From the NCBI RefSeq assembly GCF_013409065.1, contig NZ_JACBZP010000001.1:1860001-1924000 (forward strand): a stretch of 64,000 nt of DNA. The letters run 5' to 3'. Made by a program: the position numbers and the translations under genes. Below are positions 34,815 to 43,240 of the stretch, piece after piece (the stretch's first letter is position 1; each line of letters starts with the position of its first letter). Origin of the DNA: Spelaeicoccus albus. GTDB lineage: Bacteria; Actinomycetota; Actinomycetes; Actinomycetales; Brevibacteriaceae. A model generated the notes under the pieces. It saw only the letters and a list, made by a program, of their open reading frames with translations, did no database searches and was not told where the DNA came from.

Positions 34815-35849
34815 ATGCAGCAGAGCATGGCTTCCGTCCCGGCCTATGTGCGGGACGCCCTGACACCGGGCATGTACGAAGTGCTCGACCATCAGCTGGC
34901 CAGGGCCGCGGAACGGCGCGGCGTCGACTCGGCGCCCGGCGGGGATCGCTCGGCCCGGCTGGCGGTGATGCGTGCCGATTACCGTGCCGAGCGCTCCTTC
35001 TGGAACGAGGGAGGTCCGCAAATGGCCTCGACGTACGACGGCCACGTGCATGCGGCGGGGGTCGACGTGCCCATCAGGATCTACCGGCCGACGGCGGCCG
35101 AGTCGTTGCCGGCCATCGCGTATTTCCACGGTGGGGGCTTCAACGTCGGCGATCTCGACACGCACGACCGGATCATGCGGGTGCTCGCCGACAAGAGCGG
35201 CGCCGCAGTCGTCGGCGTCGACTACACGCTTTCGCCCGAAGCCCGGTTCCCGCAAGCGCTGCATGAATGTGCCGGAGTCGTGGCGCACCTGGCCGCCGAA
35301 GGGCAGCGCTACGGCATCGAACCCTCCCGGCTGGTTGTCGCCGGCGACTCGGCCGGGTCGATGCTGTCGATGGGGACGGTGTTGCTGCTCCGGGACGGGC
35401 CCGCCGAAGCGGGGCTCCGGGCGGACGCGGCGGCCGCGGCGTTCGCGTCGATTCGCGGGATGCTTTTGTACTACGGCGGGCACGGGCTCCGCGATTCCGC
35501 CACCAGCCGGTTGTACGGCGGCTTTTGGGACGGAATGGGCAAGCGGGAGCTTGGGGACGTCGACGCGTTTCATTTCAACGATGCCGCCGAACGCTCGAGC
35601 CCGTACATCGACCATCTCTCGGCCGACTTGTCGCGCGATCTGCCCGCCGCGTTCATCGTCGGAGCGGAGCTCGACCCGTTGGCCGACGACGGCAGGGCGC
35701 TTGCCGCGATGCTTGCCCGCAACGGCCGCGAGGTCGACTTTCGAATGGTGCCCGGCGTCCTGCATTCCTTCCTGCACTTCGGCCGGATGCTCGACGAAGC
35801 GAACGAGGAACTCGCCCGCGGAGCCGAATTCGCCCGTGCGCATCTGTGA
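34815..35849 (+). CDS. HSL-family alpha/beta-hydrolase (esterase)
   Basis: This 344-aa hormone-sensitive-lipase-type hydrolase has the oxyanion-hole motif YFHGGGFNVGDLDTHDR, nucleophile elbow VVAGDSAGSMLS, acid region GAELDPLADDG and catalytic His in VPGVLHSFLHFGRML, so the Ser-Asp-His triad is complete. It starts 10 bp after the ATPase stop and ends the carnitine operon. An acylcarnitine hydrolase (releasing carnitine from its esters) would fit, as Pseudomonas uses the hydrolase HocS for this purpose, but substrate specificity is inferred from context only. Confidence 0.85.
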   Translation: MQQSMASVPAYVRDALTPGMYEVLDHQLARAAERRGVDSAPGGDRSARLAVMRADYRAERSFWNEGGPQMASTYDGHVHAAGVDVPIRIYRPTAAESLPAIAYFHGGGFNVGDLDTHDRIMRVLADKSGAAVVGVDYTLSPEARFPQALHECAGVVAHLAAEGQRYGIEPSRLVVAGDSAGSMLSMGTVLLLRDGPAEAGLRADAAAAAFASIRGMLLYYGGHGLRDSATSRLYGGFWDGMGKRELGDVDAFHFNDAAERSSPYIDHLSADLSRDLPAAFIVGAELDPLADDGRALAAMLARNGREVDFRMVPGVLHSFLHFGRMLDEANEELARGAEFARAHL

Positions 35850-35880
35850 GGCCTCCGAGCGGCCGGCCTGAAATGCTCGC

Positions 35881-36077
35881 CGGCGCAGCCCCGCCCGGGT
35901 GACGGGACAAATTGCGTTTCGACGCGGCAGCTGCTGTAATGCGTGTTCGAGTCGAAATCAATGAGGGGGTGAGCCGCCGTGGACGAAAGTCGATCTTTGA
36001 CGAAGCCCCAGTCGGCGGCTCGTACTCCGGGCTAGCGGGGTCGCGGGCCGAAACCCTATCGTTTTTCTAAGGCCCTG
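35881..36077 (+). other. Possible structured 5' leader of mgtE
   Basis: A ~200-bp non-coding stretch precedes mgtE. GAGCCGCC (35971-35978) pairs with GGCGGCTC (36014-36021), enclosing a small AAAG/CTTT hairpin, and CAGCTGCTG lies upstream. Magnesium transporter genes often have magnesium-sensing leaders, but I could not match this one convincingly to the M-box consensus. Treat it as a candidate only. Confidence 0.25.
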
Positions 36078-37412
36078 ATGAACTCCGAGATTGGCACCCC
36101 CGCGCTACCCGTCTTTCCCGATGGGTGCGCCACTGTCGGCGAGTGGCTTGATGCGACCCCGGACCGGATCGATCGCGGTGAGCAGCTCACGTCGCTCACG
36201 TCGGCTGATTTGGCGCGTTTGTTCGATGAGCTACCGGTGGAGGACGCCGGGGAACTTGTCGGGACGCTGTGGGCCGGGCACGCTGCCGCGATCTTGACGC
36301 GACTCGGCACGTCGCGTGCCGCTGCGGTTCTCGATGAACTCGCTCCGGACGTCGTCGCCGCCGTCTTGCGTCACAGCGGTGACGAACTGTCGAATCTGCG
36401 AACCGGCCTGTCCGACGCGCAGCGCGCAGCCGTCGACACGATTCTCCGGTGGCCGGACGGTACGGCCGGCGCGCGAATGACGCCGCACGTGCTCACCGTG
36501 CTGTCCACTTCGTCGGCGATGGGGGCGCGGGCGCATGTGCGGGCGGCATGGAAGCAGGCGGAGATTATCGTTTACGTGTTCGTTCTCGATGCGCGTGACA
36601 CGCTGCTGGGCGTCGTGACGTTCCGCGACCTCATGCTGGCGCCGTCACGGATGCGCATCTCGGAATTGATGGAAGCCAAATTGGTGACCGTCGAGCCGGA
36701 CGAAGATCAAGAACAAGCCGCGCAGCTCTTGGTGAACCACCGGCTGGCGGCGCTGCCGGTCGTCTTGGACGGCAAGCTCCTCGGCATCATCAGTGCCGAC
36801 GACGTGTCCGACATCATCGTGGCGGAATCGACCGAGGATGCCGAACGGCAGGGCGGGTCGACTCCGCTGGAGGTCCCGTACCTTCGTGCCAGTCCGCTCC
36901 TCTTGTGGCGCAAACGCATTGTCTGGCTGCTGGCCCTCTTTGTCGCGGAGGCCTATACCGGCAGCGTTTTGCGAAATTTCGAAGCTGAGCTCGATCAGGT
37001 GGTTGCGCTGTCCTTCTTCATCCCGTTGTTGATTGGAACCGGCGGTAACACCGGAACCCAGATCACGACCACCATCGTCCGCGCGCTCGCCGTCGGCGAA
37101 GTACGAATGCGCGATATGGGACGCATCCTTGGCAAGGAAATTTCCGCGGCGGGCCTGATCGCTATCGCCATGGCCGTTGCCGCCTGGATTCGAGCGTGGA
37201 CGCTCGGGGTCGGTCCGGAGGTCGGGGTGGTCGTGACGGTGACGATCGCGGCCATCGTCGTGTGGAGCGCCGTGATTGCGACGGTGCTTCCACCGATACT
37301 GCGCAAGATCCGGCTTGATCCGGCTGTTGTCTCGGCGCCCATGATTGCGACCGTCGTCGACGGTACGGGGCTCGTGATCTATTTCGAGGTGGCCCGGCTC
37401 GTGTTGTTCTGA
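36078..37412 (+). CDS. mgtE: Magnesium transporter MgtE
   Basis: This 444-aa protein has the three MgtE parts: an N-terminal helical superhelix (residues ~30-130, LARLFDELPVEDAGELVGTLW), two CBS domains (~135-250, LLGVVTFRDLMLAP and LLGIISADDVSDIIV), and a five-helix channel domain with LIGTGGNTGTQITTTIVRALAVGEV, the signature pore region. A C-terminal stretch DPAVVSAPMIATVVDGTGLVIYF completes the family pattern. It imports Mg2+ and is gated by cytoplasmic Mg2+ through the CBS part. It is convergent with the ABC exporter gene, 13 bp away. Confidence 0.95.
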   Translation: MNSEIGTPALPVFPDGCATVGEWLDATPDRIDRGEQLTSLTSADLARLFDELPVEDAGELVGTLWAGHAAAILTRLGTSRAAAVLDELAPDVVAAVLRHSGDELSNLRTGLSDAQRAAVDTILRWPDGTAGARMTPHVLTVLSTSSAMGARAHVRAAWKQAEIIVYVFVLDARDTLLGVVTFRDLMLAPSRMRISELMEAKLVTVEPDEDQEQAAQLLVNHRLAALPVVLDGKLLGIISADDVSDIIVAESTEDAERQGGSTPLEVPYLRASPLLLWRKRIVWLLALFVAEAYTGSVLRNFEAELDQVVALSFFIPLLIGTGGNTGTQITTTIVRALAVGEVRMRDMGRILGKEISAAGLIAIAMAVAAWIRAWTLGVGPEVGVVVTVTIAAIVVWSAVIATVLPPILRKIRLDPAVVSAPMIATVVDGTGLVIYFEVARLVLF

Positions 37413-37425
37413 CAAGAGCCGGCGT

Positions 37426-39291
37426 TCACCCGACTGCGGCGAATTGGCTCCGATACAACTCGTGGTAGCGGCCGCCGCGGGCCAGCAGCTCGTCGTGGGT
37501 GCCGCGTTCGACGATTCGGCCGGACTCGACGACGAGGATCGCATCGGCAGCGCGAACAGTGGACAAACGGTGCGCGATCACGATGGCCGAGCGGCCGACG
37601 AGCGCCTCGCTCAGTGCGGCCTGCACCGCCGCTTCGGACGTCGTGTCGAGGTGCGCGGTCGCTTCGTCCAACACCACGAATCGCGGCTTGGCCAGCAGCA
37701 TTCGGGCAATGGTGAGCCGTTGGCGTTCGCCCCCGGACAGCCGGTAGCCGCGTTCGCCGACTATCGTGTCGAGCCCGTCCGGAAGCGAACCGGCAAGCTC
37801 GGTCAGCCGAGCCTTTCCCAGCGCGTCCCAGAGCTCGGCGTCCGTCGCACCGGGCCGCGCCAGGGCGAGGTTCGAGCGCAGCGACTCATGGAACAAGTGA
37901 CCGTCCTGCGTCACAAGTGCCACGGTGTCCTGCAATGACGATTTCGTGGCCTGCCGTACATCGACGCCGCCGACGCGGATGCTGCCGCCGTCGACGTCGT
38001 ACAACCGGGTGAGAAGTTGGGCGATAGTCGATTTTCCGGCTCCGGAAGACCCGACAATTGCAACTGTTTGTCCGGGCCGGACGCTGAAGGACACATCGTG
38101 GATCACTTCGGAACCGCCGCGGGAGTCGAGGACGGCGACCTCCTCGAGAGAAGCCAGCGAGACCTTGTCCGCGGCCGGGTAGCCGAACCGGACCGAGTCG
38201 AATTCCACTCCGATTTGCCCGTCGGGGATCGGCCGCGCATCGGGCGCTTCGGCGACGAGCGGCTTCAGGTCGAGGATTTCAAAAACGCGTTCGAAGCTCA
38301 CCAAGGCGCTCATGACCTCGACGCGGGCTCCGGCCAATGACGTCAGCGGCGCGTACAAGCGCGTGAGCAGGAGGGCGAGGGTGACAACCGAGCCGGCCTG
38401 GAGTTGTCCGATCAGCGCGTAAAACCCGCCCAGCCCGTAGACCAGCGCCAAGGCGAGAGCCGACACCAAGGTCAAGGCAGTGACGAACACCGACTGCAGC
38501 ATGGCCGTGCGGACGCCGATATCGCGCACCCGCGCGGCGCGCACCGAGAACTCGGCCGACTCCGACTCCGGATGCCCGAACAGTTTGATCAGCGTGGCTC
38601 CGGGCGCCGAAAACCGTTCGGTCATCTGCGTGCTCATTGTGGCGTTGTGATTTGCCGATTCGCGTTGCAACCGTGCGAGGCGTCCGCCCATGCGGCGAGC
38701 CGGCACCGCGAAGATCGGCAGCAATATCAAGGCAAAGAGCGTGATCTGCCACGACACGCTGAGCATCACGACGAGGGTCAGCACGAGCGCCACCACATTG
38801 CCCACGACGCCGGACAAAGTACCGCTGAATGCGCGCTGCGCGCCGATCACGTCATTGTTCAACCGGCTGACCAGGGCACCGGTGCGGGTGCGGGTGAAAA
38901 ACGCGACGGGCATCCGTTGGACGTGGTCGTAGACGGCGGTACGGAGATCGAAGATGAGCCCCTCGCCGATCCGCGACGAGTACAGCCGCGTGAAAATCGA
39001 CAACGCCGCATCGGCCAGCGCGATGACGGCGATCAGCACCGCCAAGAAGACGACGGTGCGCACTTCGTCGTGTGCGACTATCGCATCGACCACGCGGCCG
39101 GCCAGCACCGGCGTGGCCACGGCAACCGAGGCCGCCGCAATGCTCAAGATCAAGAAAACGCCGAGCGCCGCGCGGCGATGGCGTACGAACGCCCAGATCC
39201 GCGTCAAGGTCGCCTTGGAAAACGGGCGTTTGTCGTTTTTGGCGTACATCGCGTTGTACAACGAGTTCCATGCCGCGTTGTCCATGCTCAT
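37426..39291 (-). CDS. ABC-type exporter, fused TMD-NBD half transporter
   Basis: This 621-aa protein has six TM helices in residues ~40-330, with the coupling-helix region MTERFSAPGATLIKLFG. The NBD has Walker A VGSSGAGKSTIAQLL, Q-loop VTQDGHLFHESL, signature YRLSGGERQRLTIAR, Walker B RFVVLDEATAHLD and H-loop IAHRLSTVRAAD. Nothing near it suggests a substrate; exporters of this class move lipids, drugs or peptides. It should act as a homodimer. Confidence 0.9.
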   Translation of the reverse strand: MSMDNAAWNSLYNAMYAKNDKRPFSKATLTRIWAFVRHRRAALGVFLILSIAAASVAVATPVLAGRVVDAIVAHDEVRTVVFLAVLIAVIALADAALSIFTRLYSSRIGEGLIFDLRTAVYDHVQRMPVAFFTRTRTGALVSRLNNDVIGAQRAFSGTLSGVVGNVVALVLTLVVMLSVSWQITLFALILLPIFAVPARRMGGRLARLQRESANHNATMSTQMTERFSAPGATLIKLFGHPESESAEFSVRAARVRDIGVRTAMLQSVFVTALTLVSALALALVYGLGGFYALIGQLQAGSVVTLALLLTRLYAPLTSLAGARVEVMSALVSFERVFEILDLKPLVAEAPDARPIPDGQIGVEFDSVRFGYPAADKVSLASLEEVAVLDSRGGSEVIHDVSFSVRPGQTVAIVGSSGAGKSTIAQLLTRLYDVDGGSIRVGGVDVRQATKSSLQDTVALVTQDGHLFHESLRSNLALARPGATDAELWDALGKARLTELAGSLPDGLDTIVGERGYRLSGGERQRLTIARMLLAKPRFVVLDEATAHLDTTSEAAVQAALSEALVGRSAIVIAHRLSTVRAADAILVVESGRIVERGTHDELLARGGRYHELYRSQFAAVG

Positions 39292-39377
39292 CGTGTCGTC
39301 CGCTGCTTTCAGCCGTGGGGGAGTGGAAGGGATCTACCGACGTAACTACGGCGCGCGCCGGTATGTTCCCATCCCTC

Positions 39378-39414
39378 GAGTGGCGGCGAGCAGCTGGGCG
39401 TTGCGCCACCACTC
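39378..39414. repeat. Short relative of the 16.2/55.8 kb palindrome family
   Basis: GAGTGGCGGCG (39378-39388) and CGCCACCACTC (39404-39414) are inverted repeats with one mismatch and a 15-nt loop. The outer 11 bp match the outer arms of the palindrome at 16235-16289, but the inner part differs. It sits in the 163-bp gap between the ABC exporter start and the S4-protein stop. Confidence 0.5.
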
Positions 39415-39454
39415 GGCGCCGGATTGGGGCCGCCGGGACGGGGCAGAAAAGCGG

Positions 39455-39862
39455 CTAGCGTTTGCGGCCGTGCAGCTTGTCGAGCGCACGGCGGTCGCGT
39501 TTGGTCGGCCGCCCGGCCCCGCGCTCGCGGTGCACGACGGCCGGTTGTTCGACTCGCGGCGGCGGGGGCGGAGTTCTGTCCTCGTAGGCTTGGACGGCGA
39601 TCGGCGCGCCGACGCGCTTGGTGAGGATTTGTCGGACTATGACTCGATGCTCGCGCTCTTTGCGCACTCGTACTTCATCGCCGATGCGCACGGTCTGGGC
39701 GGGTTTGGCGCGATCGCCGTTGACGCGCACGTGCCCGGCCTTGCACGCCGCCGTTGCGGCCGAGCGGGTCTTGAAAAAGCGGACGGCCCACGTCCAGCTG
39801 TCGATGCGGGCCTGACTTGTCGATTCGATGATGCGTCCTCGGGTGGTGACGGATGCCCCCAT
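39455..39862 (-). CDS. S4-domain RNA-binding protein (Hsp15/HslR-like)
   Basis: This 135-aa basic protein has an S4 RNA-binding domain in residues ~17-80: RIDSWTWAVRFFKTRSAATAACKAGHVRVNGDRAKPAQTVRIGDEVRV. A basic tail follows (GRPTKRDRRALDKLHGRKR). Hsp15/HslR-type proteins bind stalled 50S subunits carrying peptidyl-tRNA, a ribosome-rescue role. The extra ~15 residues before the domain suggest that translation could start later. Confidence 0.85.
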   Translation of the reverse strand: MGASVTTRGRIIESTSQARIDSWTWAVRFFKTRSAATAACKAGHVRVNGDRAKPAQTVRIGDEVRVRKEREHRVIVRQILTKRVGAPIAVQAYEDRTPPPPPRVEQPAVVHRERGAGRPTKRDRRALDKLHGRKR

Positions 39863-39916
39863 GGTAACGCCGGGCTGCGGCGGCCGGGTTCCGTGGTCGC
39901 CCCGCGAGTGACGGGA

Positions 39917-40405
39917 CTACTCCCGGGTGAGGCGCATTTCCAACGAAGGCTGCCAGGTGCGGCCGCCGTCCATCGACATCCGGCCGATTTCGTGCCAGCC
40001 GGAATCGTCGAGAGTGATGTCGAAGCGCATGAGGATCCCCGGAGCCGGCTCGAATCCCCACCGCCAGCCGGAATCGGTACTCTCCAGCGGAACCTCGATC
40101 GAATTCCCGCCCGAGTAGGCACGCCACTTCAGGTCCCCGGAGTCGGCATCGAACCGGACGACGGCGAAAGCGCGGAACCGCACGTCGTCCGGCGCTCCCG
40201 GATGAGTTCCCGTGCCCTCGATCGTCAGTAACCCGCCGCCGAGCACGTACGTCACGTGCTCGGTCTGCTCGAATTCCGCGCGGCCGCGTTCGGTGAGAGT
40301 CCAGCCGGATCCGTGCCATGTGCCGGCGAAGCCGGAAAGCCGGCCCAGCGCGCTGCGGTGCGCGGCCAAACTGTCGGGGCCCTCGTCGTCCGGACTGGTC
40401 GTCAC
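39917..40405 (-). CDS. DUF1579-like lipocalin-fold protein
   Basis: This 162-aa protein shows the pattern FAGTWHGSGWTLTERGRAEFEQTEHVTYVLGGGLLTIEGTG, then alternating strands FRAFAVVRFDADSGDLKWRAYSGG and ILMRFDITLDDSGWHEIGRM. This resembles DUF1579 and related calycin-fold proteins. The function is unknown. Its start overlaps the stop of the upstream VC0807-like gene by 4 bp, so the two are co-translated. Confidence 0.6.
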   Translation of the reverse strand: MTTSPDDEGPDSLAAHRSALGRLSGFAGTWHGSGWTLTERGRAEFEQTEHVTYVLGGGLLTIEGTGTHPGAPDDVRFRAFAVVRFDADSGDLKWRAYSGGNSIEVPLESTDSGWRWGFEPAPGILMRFDITLDDSGWHEIGRMSMDGGRTWQPSLEMRLTRE

Positions 40406-41163
40406 GCGGCCTTCTCGACTGCGGCGGCCCGTCTGGCGTCACCGGCCTTTTGCGACTTCTTCCCGACCGTGATGGTGTAGGTGATCAAGCCTGCCAGCAC
40501 GATGATCGGCAAGATGTTCGACACCGTGAACGCCGTCGAGAAACTTGTCGTGTAAGCGAAAACGATGCGCGTGATCGCCTCCAGGATGAAGGCGACCGCC
40601 CACACGTAATTGAGCTTGTACTGCACGTGCCGGAATTGCGGGTACTGCCAGAGGCCGTACCAGTAATCCAGGCCGGCCCTGGTGCCGTCGGTGGCGAACT
40701 TGGCGCCGAAGTAGAACATGATCGGCTTGGGGAAGAATATCGACACGAGGCACGCCAATCCGAACCCGCCCGTGACTGCCGAGTCCTTGACCAGGAGGAG
40801 CCGGTCGTCGCCGCTGCCGATGTACGCGACTGCTGCGGAGAGCAGCACCCACAACAAGATGACGAGCGAGGCGCCGGACATCTTACGGGCCCGGATCCAT
40901 GTGATGACCATCATGATGATCGGACCGATTCCCGATAAGACAAATGCCAGTTGGGTGCTGGCGCCGTTGTTTTCGGCGATCTGGAACACTGCGATGGTGA
41001 CGCCGACGTCGAAGATCGCAGTCAACAGGAAGCTGCCGAGCATGGCCGTGCCGTTCAGATGGCGGGCACCGGCGTCCTGGCCGGCCGGCGCCGTTGCCGG
41101 GGAATGAGTCGGGGATTGAACCGGGCGTTGGGGATGCGAACCTGTTTCGCTTGGCGAGCTCAT
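40402..41163 (-). CDS. VC0807-family integral membrane protein
   Basis: This 253-aa protein has a ~40-residue polar N-terminus followed by about five to six TM helices: LGSFLLTAIFDVGVTIAVFQIAENNG, LAFVLSGIGPIIMMVITWIRARKMSG, ILLWVLLSAAVAYIGSG. Near the C-terminus it has VQYKLNYVWAVAFILEAITRIVFAY. The layout fits the VC0807 family of unknown function, distantly like intracellular septation protein A. The ATG at 41163 was chosen because longer frames run into the divergent paaX-like promoter region. Confidence 0.65.
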   Translation of the reverse strand: MSSPSETGSHPQRPVQSPTHSPATAPAGQDAGARHLNGTAMLGSFLLTAIFDVGVTIAVFQIAENNGASTQLAFVLSGIGPIIMMVITWIRARKMSGASLVILLWVLLSAAVAYIGSGDDRLLLVKDSAVTGGFGLACLVSIFFPKPIMFYFGAKFATDGTRAGLDYWYGLWQYPQFRHVQYKLNYVWAVAFILEAITRIVFAYTTSFSTAFTVSNILPIIVLAGLITYTITVGKKSQKAGDARRAAAVEKAA

Positions 41164-41213
41164 GTCGGTATTGTGGCACATGCACTCACGATTCGGAAGG
41201 AAAACGACATCAA

Positions 41214-42092
41214 ATGGCGCAATCCGGTGAGGCGCGCACACCGTCGCCGGTCAGCAGCGTTCCGCTCATGTTCGGCATTGCCGAAGCCGTGGGGCTGCCC
41301 GGAACGATTTTGACGACCCTGCTGGTCGATACCGGAATGACGCAATCCGCCGCACGGACCGTACTGGCCCGGCTCAAAAAGCGCGGAGCCCTCACCGTCA
41401 CCCGGGTCGGCCGCGCCGGCGTCTACCGGTTGGCCGGTGAAATGCTCCGCGGTTTCGAACGGGTCGAACACGGGCCCCGGCAGGCGCCCTGGGACGGAAA
41501 GTTCCGCACAATCGTTTACGACATCCCCGAATCGGAGCGGGCGGAAAAGGACAAGCTCCGTGCGTTGGCCGCGGGCTACGGGTTCGGCACGCTGCGGCCC
41601 GGTGTCCTGATCGCCATCGGGGACGAGCTGTGGCGGCAGGCGCCCCGGCACTACGACGGGAACGGCCTGCTCGAGACCGGAACCTTGGAATTCGACCCCG
41701 CGGCCGCCCGGGCCGTTGCCGCTCGTGCCTGGGATCTACCCCGCAGGGCCGCCGAATTCGCGCGGGCATGCCGCGCGGCCGAAAAGCTCACGCAGATCTC
41801 GGCCGTGCCGAGGGACAACGCTGCAGCGTTCCGGCAATTCCACGACAATTACCTGGCGTCGATCGACGTCCGCCTGTCCGACCCGGGCCTGCCGGCCGAG
41901 CTGCTGCCCGCCGATTGGAAAGCCGGTGAACTCGACAGGCTGCTCGGCGACATGCTCACGGTGTGGGAGGGCGCGGTGAATGCACACGTCGAGTCGGTAA
42001 TTCGGGCCAGCAGGCACCGGAGTCTCGTCGAATTCAAGCCGGCGGAGTTTGCGCGGGACTCTGGTGCGGACGACGTCCGCCGAAGCGGGTGA
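41214..42092 (+). CDS. PaaX-like transcriptional regulator
   Basis: This 292-aa protein has an N-terminal winged helix (LMFGIAEAVGLPGTILTTLL, then GMTQSAARTVLARLKKRGALTVTRVGRAGVYRL). The PaaX central domain follows: WDGKFRTIVYDIPESERAEKDKLRALAAGYGFGTLRPGVLIA. PaaX proteins respond to aryl-CoA ligands in phenylacetate regulation, but no paa genes are present here, so the target is unknown. Its last 59 bp overlap the convergent ltrA gene. Confidence 0.8.
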   Translation: MAQSGEARTPSPVSSVPLMFGIAEAVGLPGTILTTLLVDTGMTQSAARTVLARLKKRGALTVTRVGRAGVYRLAGEMLRGFERVEHGPRQAPWDGKFRTIVYDIPESERAEKDKLRALAAGYGFGTLRPGVLIAIGDELWRQAPRHYDGNGLLETGTLEFDPAAARAVAARAWDLPRRAAEFARACRAAEKLTQISAVPRDNAAAFRQFHDNYLASIDVRLSDPGLPAELLPADWKAGELDRLLGDMLTVWEGAVNAHVESVIRASRHRSLVEFKPAEFARDSGADDVRRSG

Positions 42093-43218
42093 GCATTCCG
42101 GCCAGCGCGGCAAGTATCAGTGCAGCGAACTGGACGCCGAACGGGGCCAGCGAGGCCGCGGCCAACAGCAGTGCGCCGATCGGGACGGCGATATTGACCC
42201 AGCGCGCGGACTGCGGCCGCACGATGATGACCCACACCAGAAACGCGTAAATGGCGACCGGTAGGCAAAGCGCGGCCTGTGCGGCAGTGCGCGAGAGGTC
42301 GGAGCCGGCATCGAAGTCGACAAGCACCTCGATCCCGGCCGACACGGCCGCTACGCAGGCAAAGATGAGCGCATGCAAATACCCCCACCGCAACGCGACA
42401 CTGAGCCGCACGAGCAGGTGTTGTTGCGGCAAGGCGAAGTAGACCCACCACAAACACGCGATGACGACGAGGGCCGTTGCGGCCAGCACTATCAGCTCGG
42501 GTCCGTGCCCGGGCGACCCGAATGCCTCGACCACGGTATGCGTCGATGCCAGGATCGATTCGCCCAGCACAATGATCGTGAAACACGAATAGCGGTCGGC
42601 GATGTGGCCGGGATGCCAGTTCGTTTGCCCATGCCGTTCGGCTATCACCGGAACCGACAGTTCGATGATCGCTCCAATGAGGAACGGTATGAGGGTGATG
42701 GAGCCGGGCAGCAACAGGATGAGCACCCAATAGGCCTGCGCCATGGCGATGCCGACGGCGTACCGCAGCGTGGTCGGACGCGCGTCCCGATGGTCGTGGG
42801 CGGCGCGCAACCACTGAAAGATCATCGAGAGCCGCATCACGACGTAGCCGAGCACTCCGAGCGTGAACGTACGGTGTTCGACGGCCAAGAAACCGGGAAT
42901 GCCCGCGGCAAGCACCAGGGCACCGCCCATTTGGACGATGGTGGTGATGCGATAGAGCCAATCGTCGGTGTCATAGGCCGAGGCGAACCAGGTGAAGTTC
43001 ATCCAGGCCCACCAGATGGCGAAGAAAGCCATCAGGTAACCGACGATTCCCGGCCCGGAGTGTCCGTGCGCGATAGCCGCATGCAGGCCGGACGACGCTT
43101 GCGAGACCGCCACGACGAAGACCAAGTCGAAGAGCAGCTCGAGCGGGGTGGCGCCGCGGCCGGGTTCATCCCGACGTCGCGGAACCATGCGCGGCAATGA
43201 TTGACGAGGTGGGGGCAT
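42034..43218 (-). CDS. ltrA: Low temperature requirement protein A (LtrA)-family membrane protein
   Basis: This 394-aa membrane protein has about ten TM helices. It shows the LtrA signature start ATPLELLFDLVFVVAVSQ and AFFAIWWAWMNFTWFASAYDTDD, and later HPGHIADRYSCFTIIVLGESIL. The family was named from a Listeria mutant with a cold-growth defect; its biochemical function is unknown. The ATG at 43218 fits the family start. The 3' end overlaps the convergent paaX-like gene by 59 bp. Confidence 0.85.
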   Translation of the reverse strand: MPPPRQSLPRMVPRRRDEPGRGATPLELLFDLVFVVAVSQASSGLHAAIAHGHSGPGIVGYLMAFFAIWWAWMNFTWFASAYDTDDWLYRITTIVQMGGALVLAAGIPGFLAVEHRTFTLGVLGYVVMRLSMIFQWLRAAHDHRDARPTTLRYAVGIAMAQAYWVLILLLPGSITLIPFLIGAIIELSVPVIAERHGQTNWHPGHIADRYSCFTIIVLGESILASTHTVVEAFGSPGHGPELIVLAATALVVIACLWWVYFALPQQHLLVRLSVALRWGYLHALIFACVAAVSAGIEVLVDFDAGSDLSRTAAQAALCLPVAIYAFLVWVIIVRPQSARWVNIAVPIGALLLAAASLAPFGVQFAALILAALAGMLTRFGGRRPHQSPAQTPPA

Positions 43219-43240
43219 GCGCCAATTATGCCGGGAAGCT

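Noticed and set aside
41214-42092. Phenylacetate degradation locus
   Set aside because: A PaaX-like regulator is present but no paa catabolic genes occur anywhere in the window.
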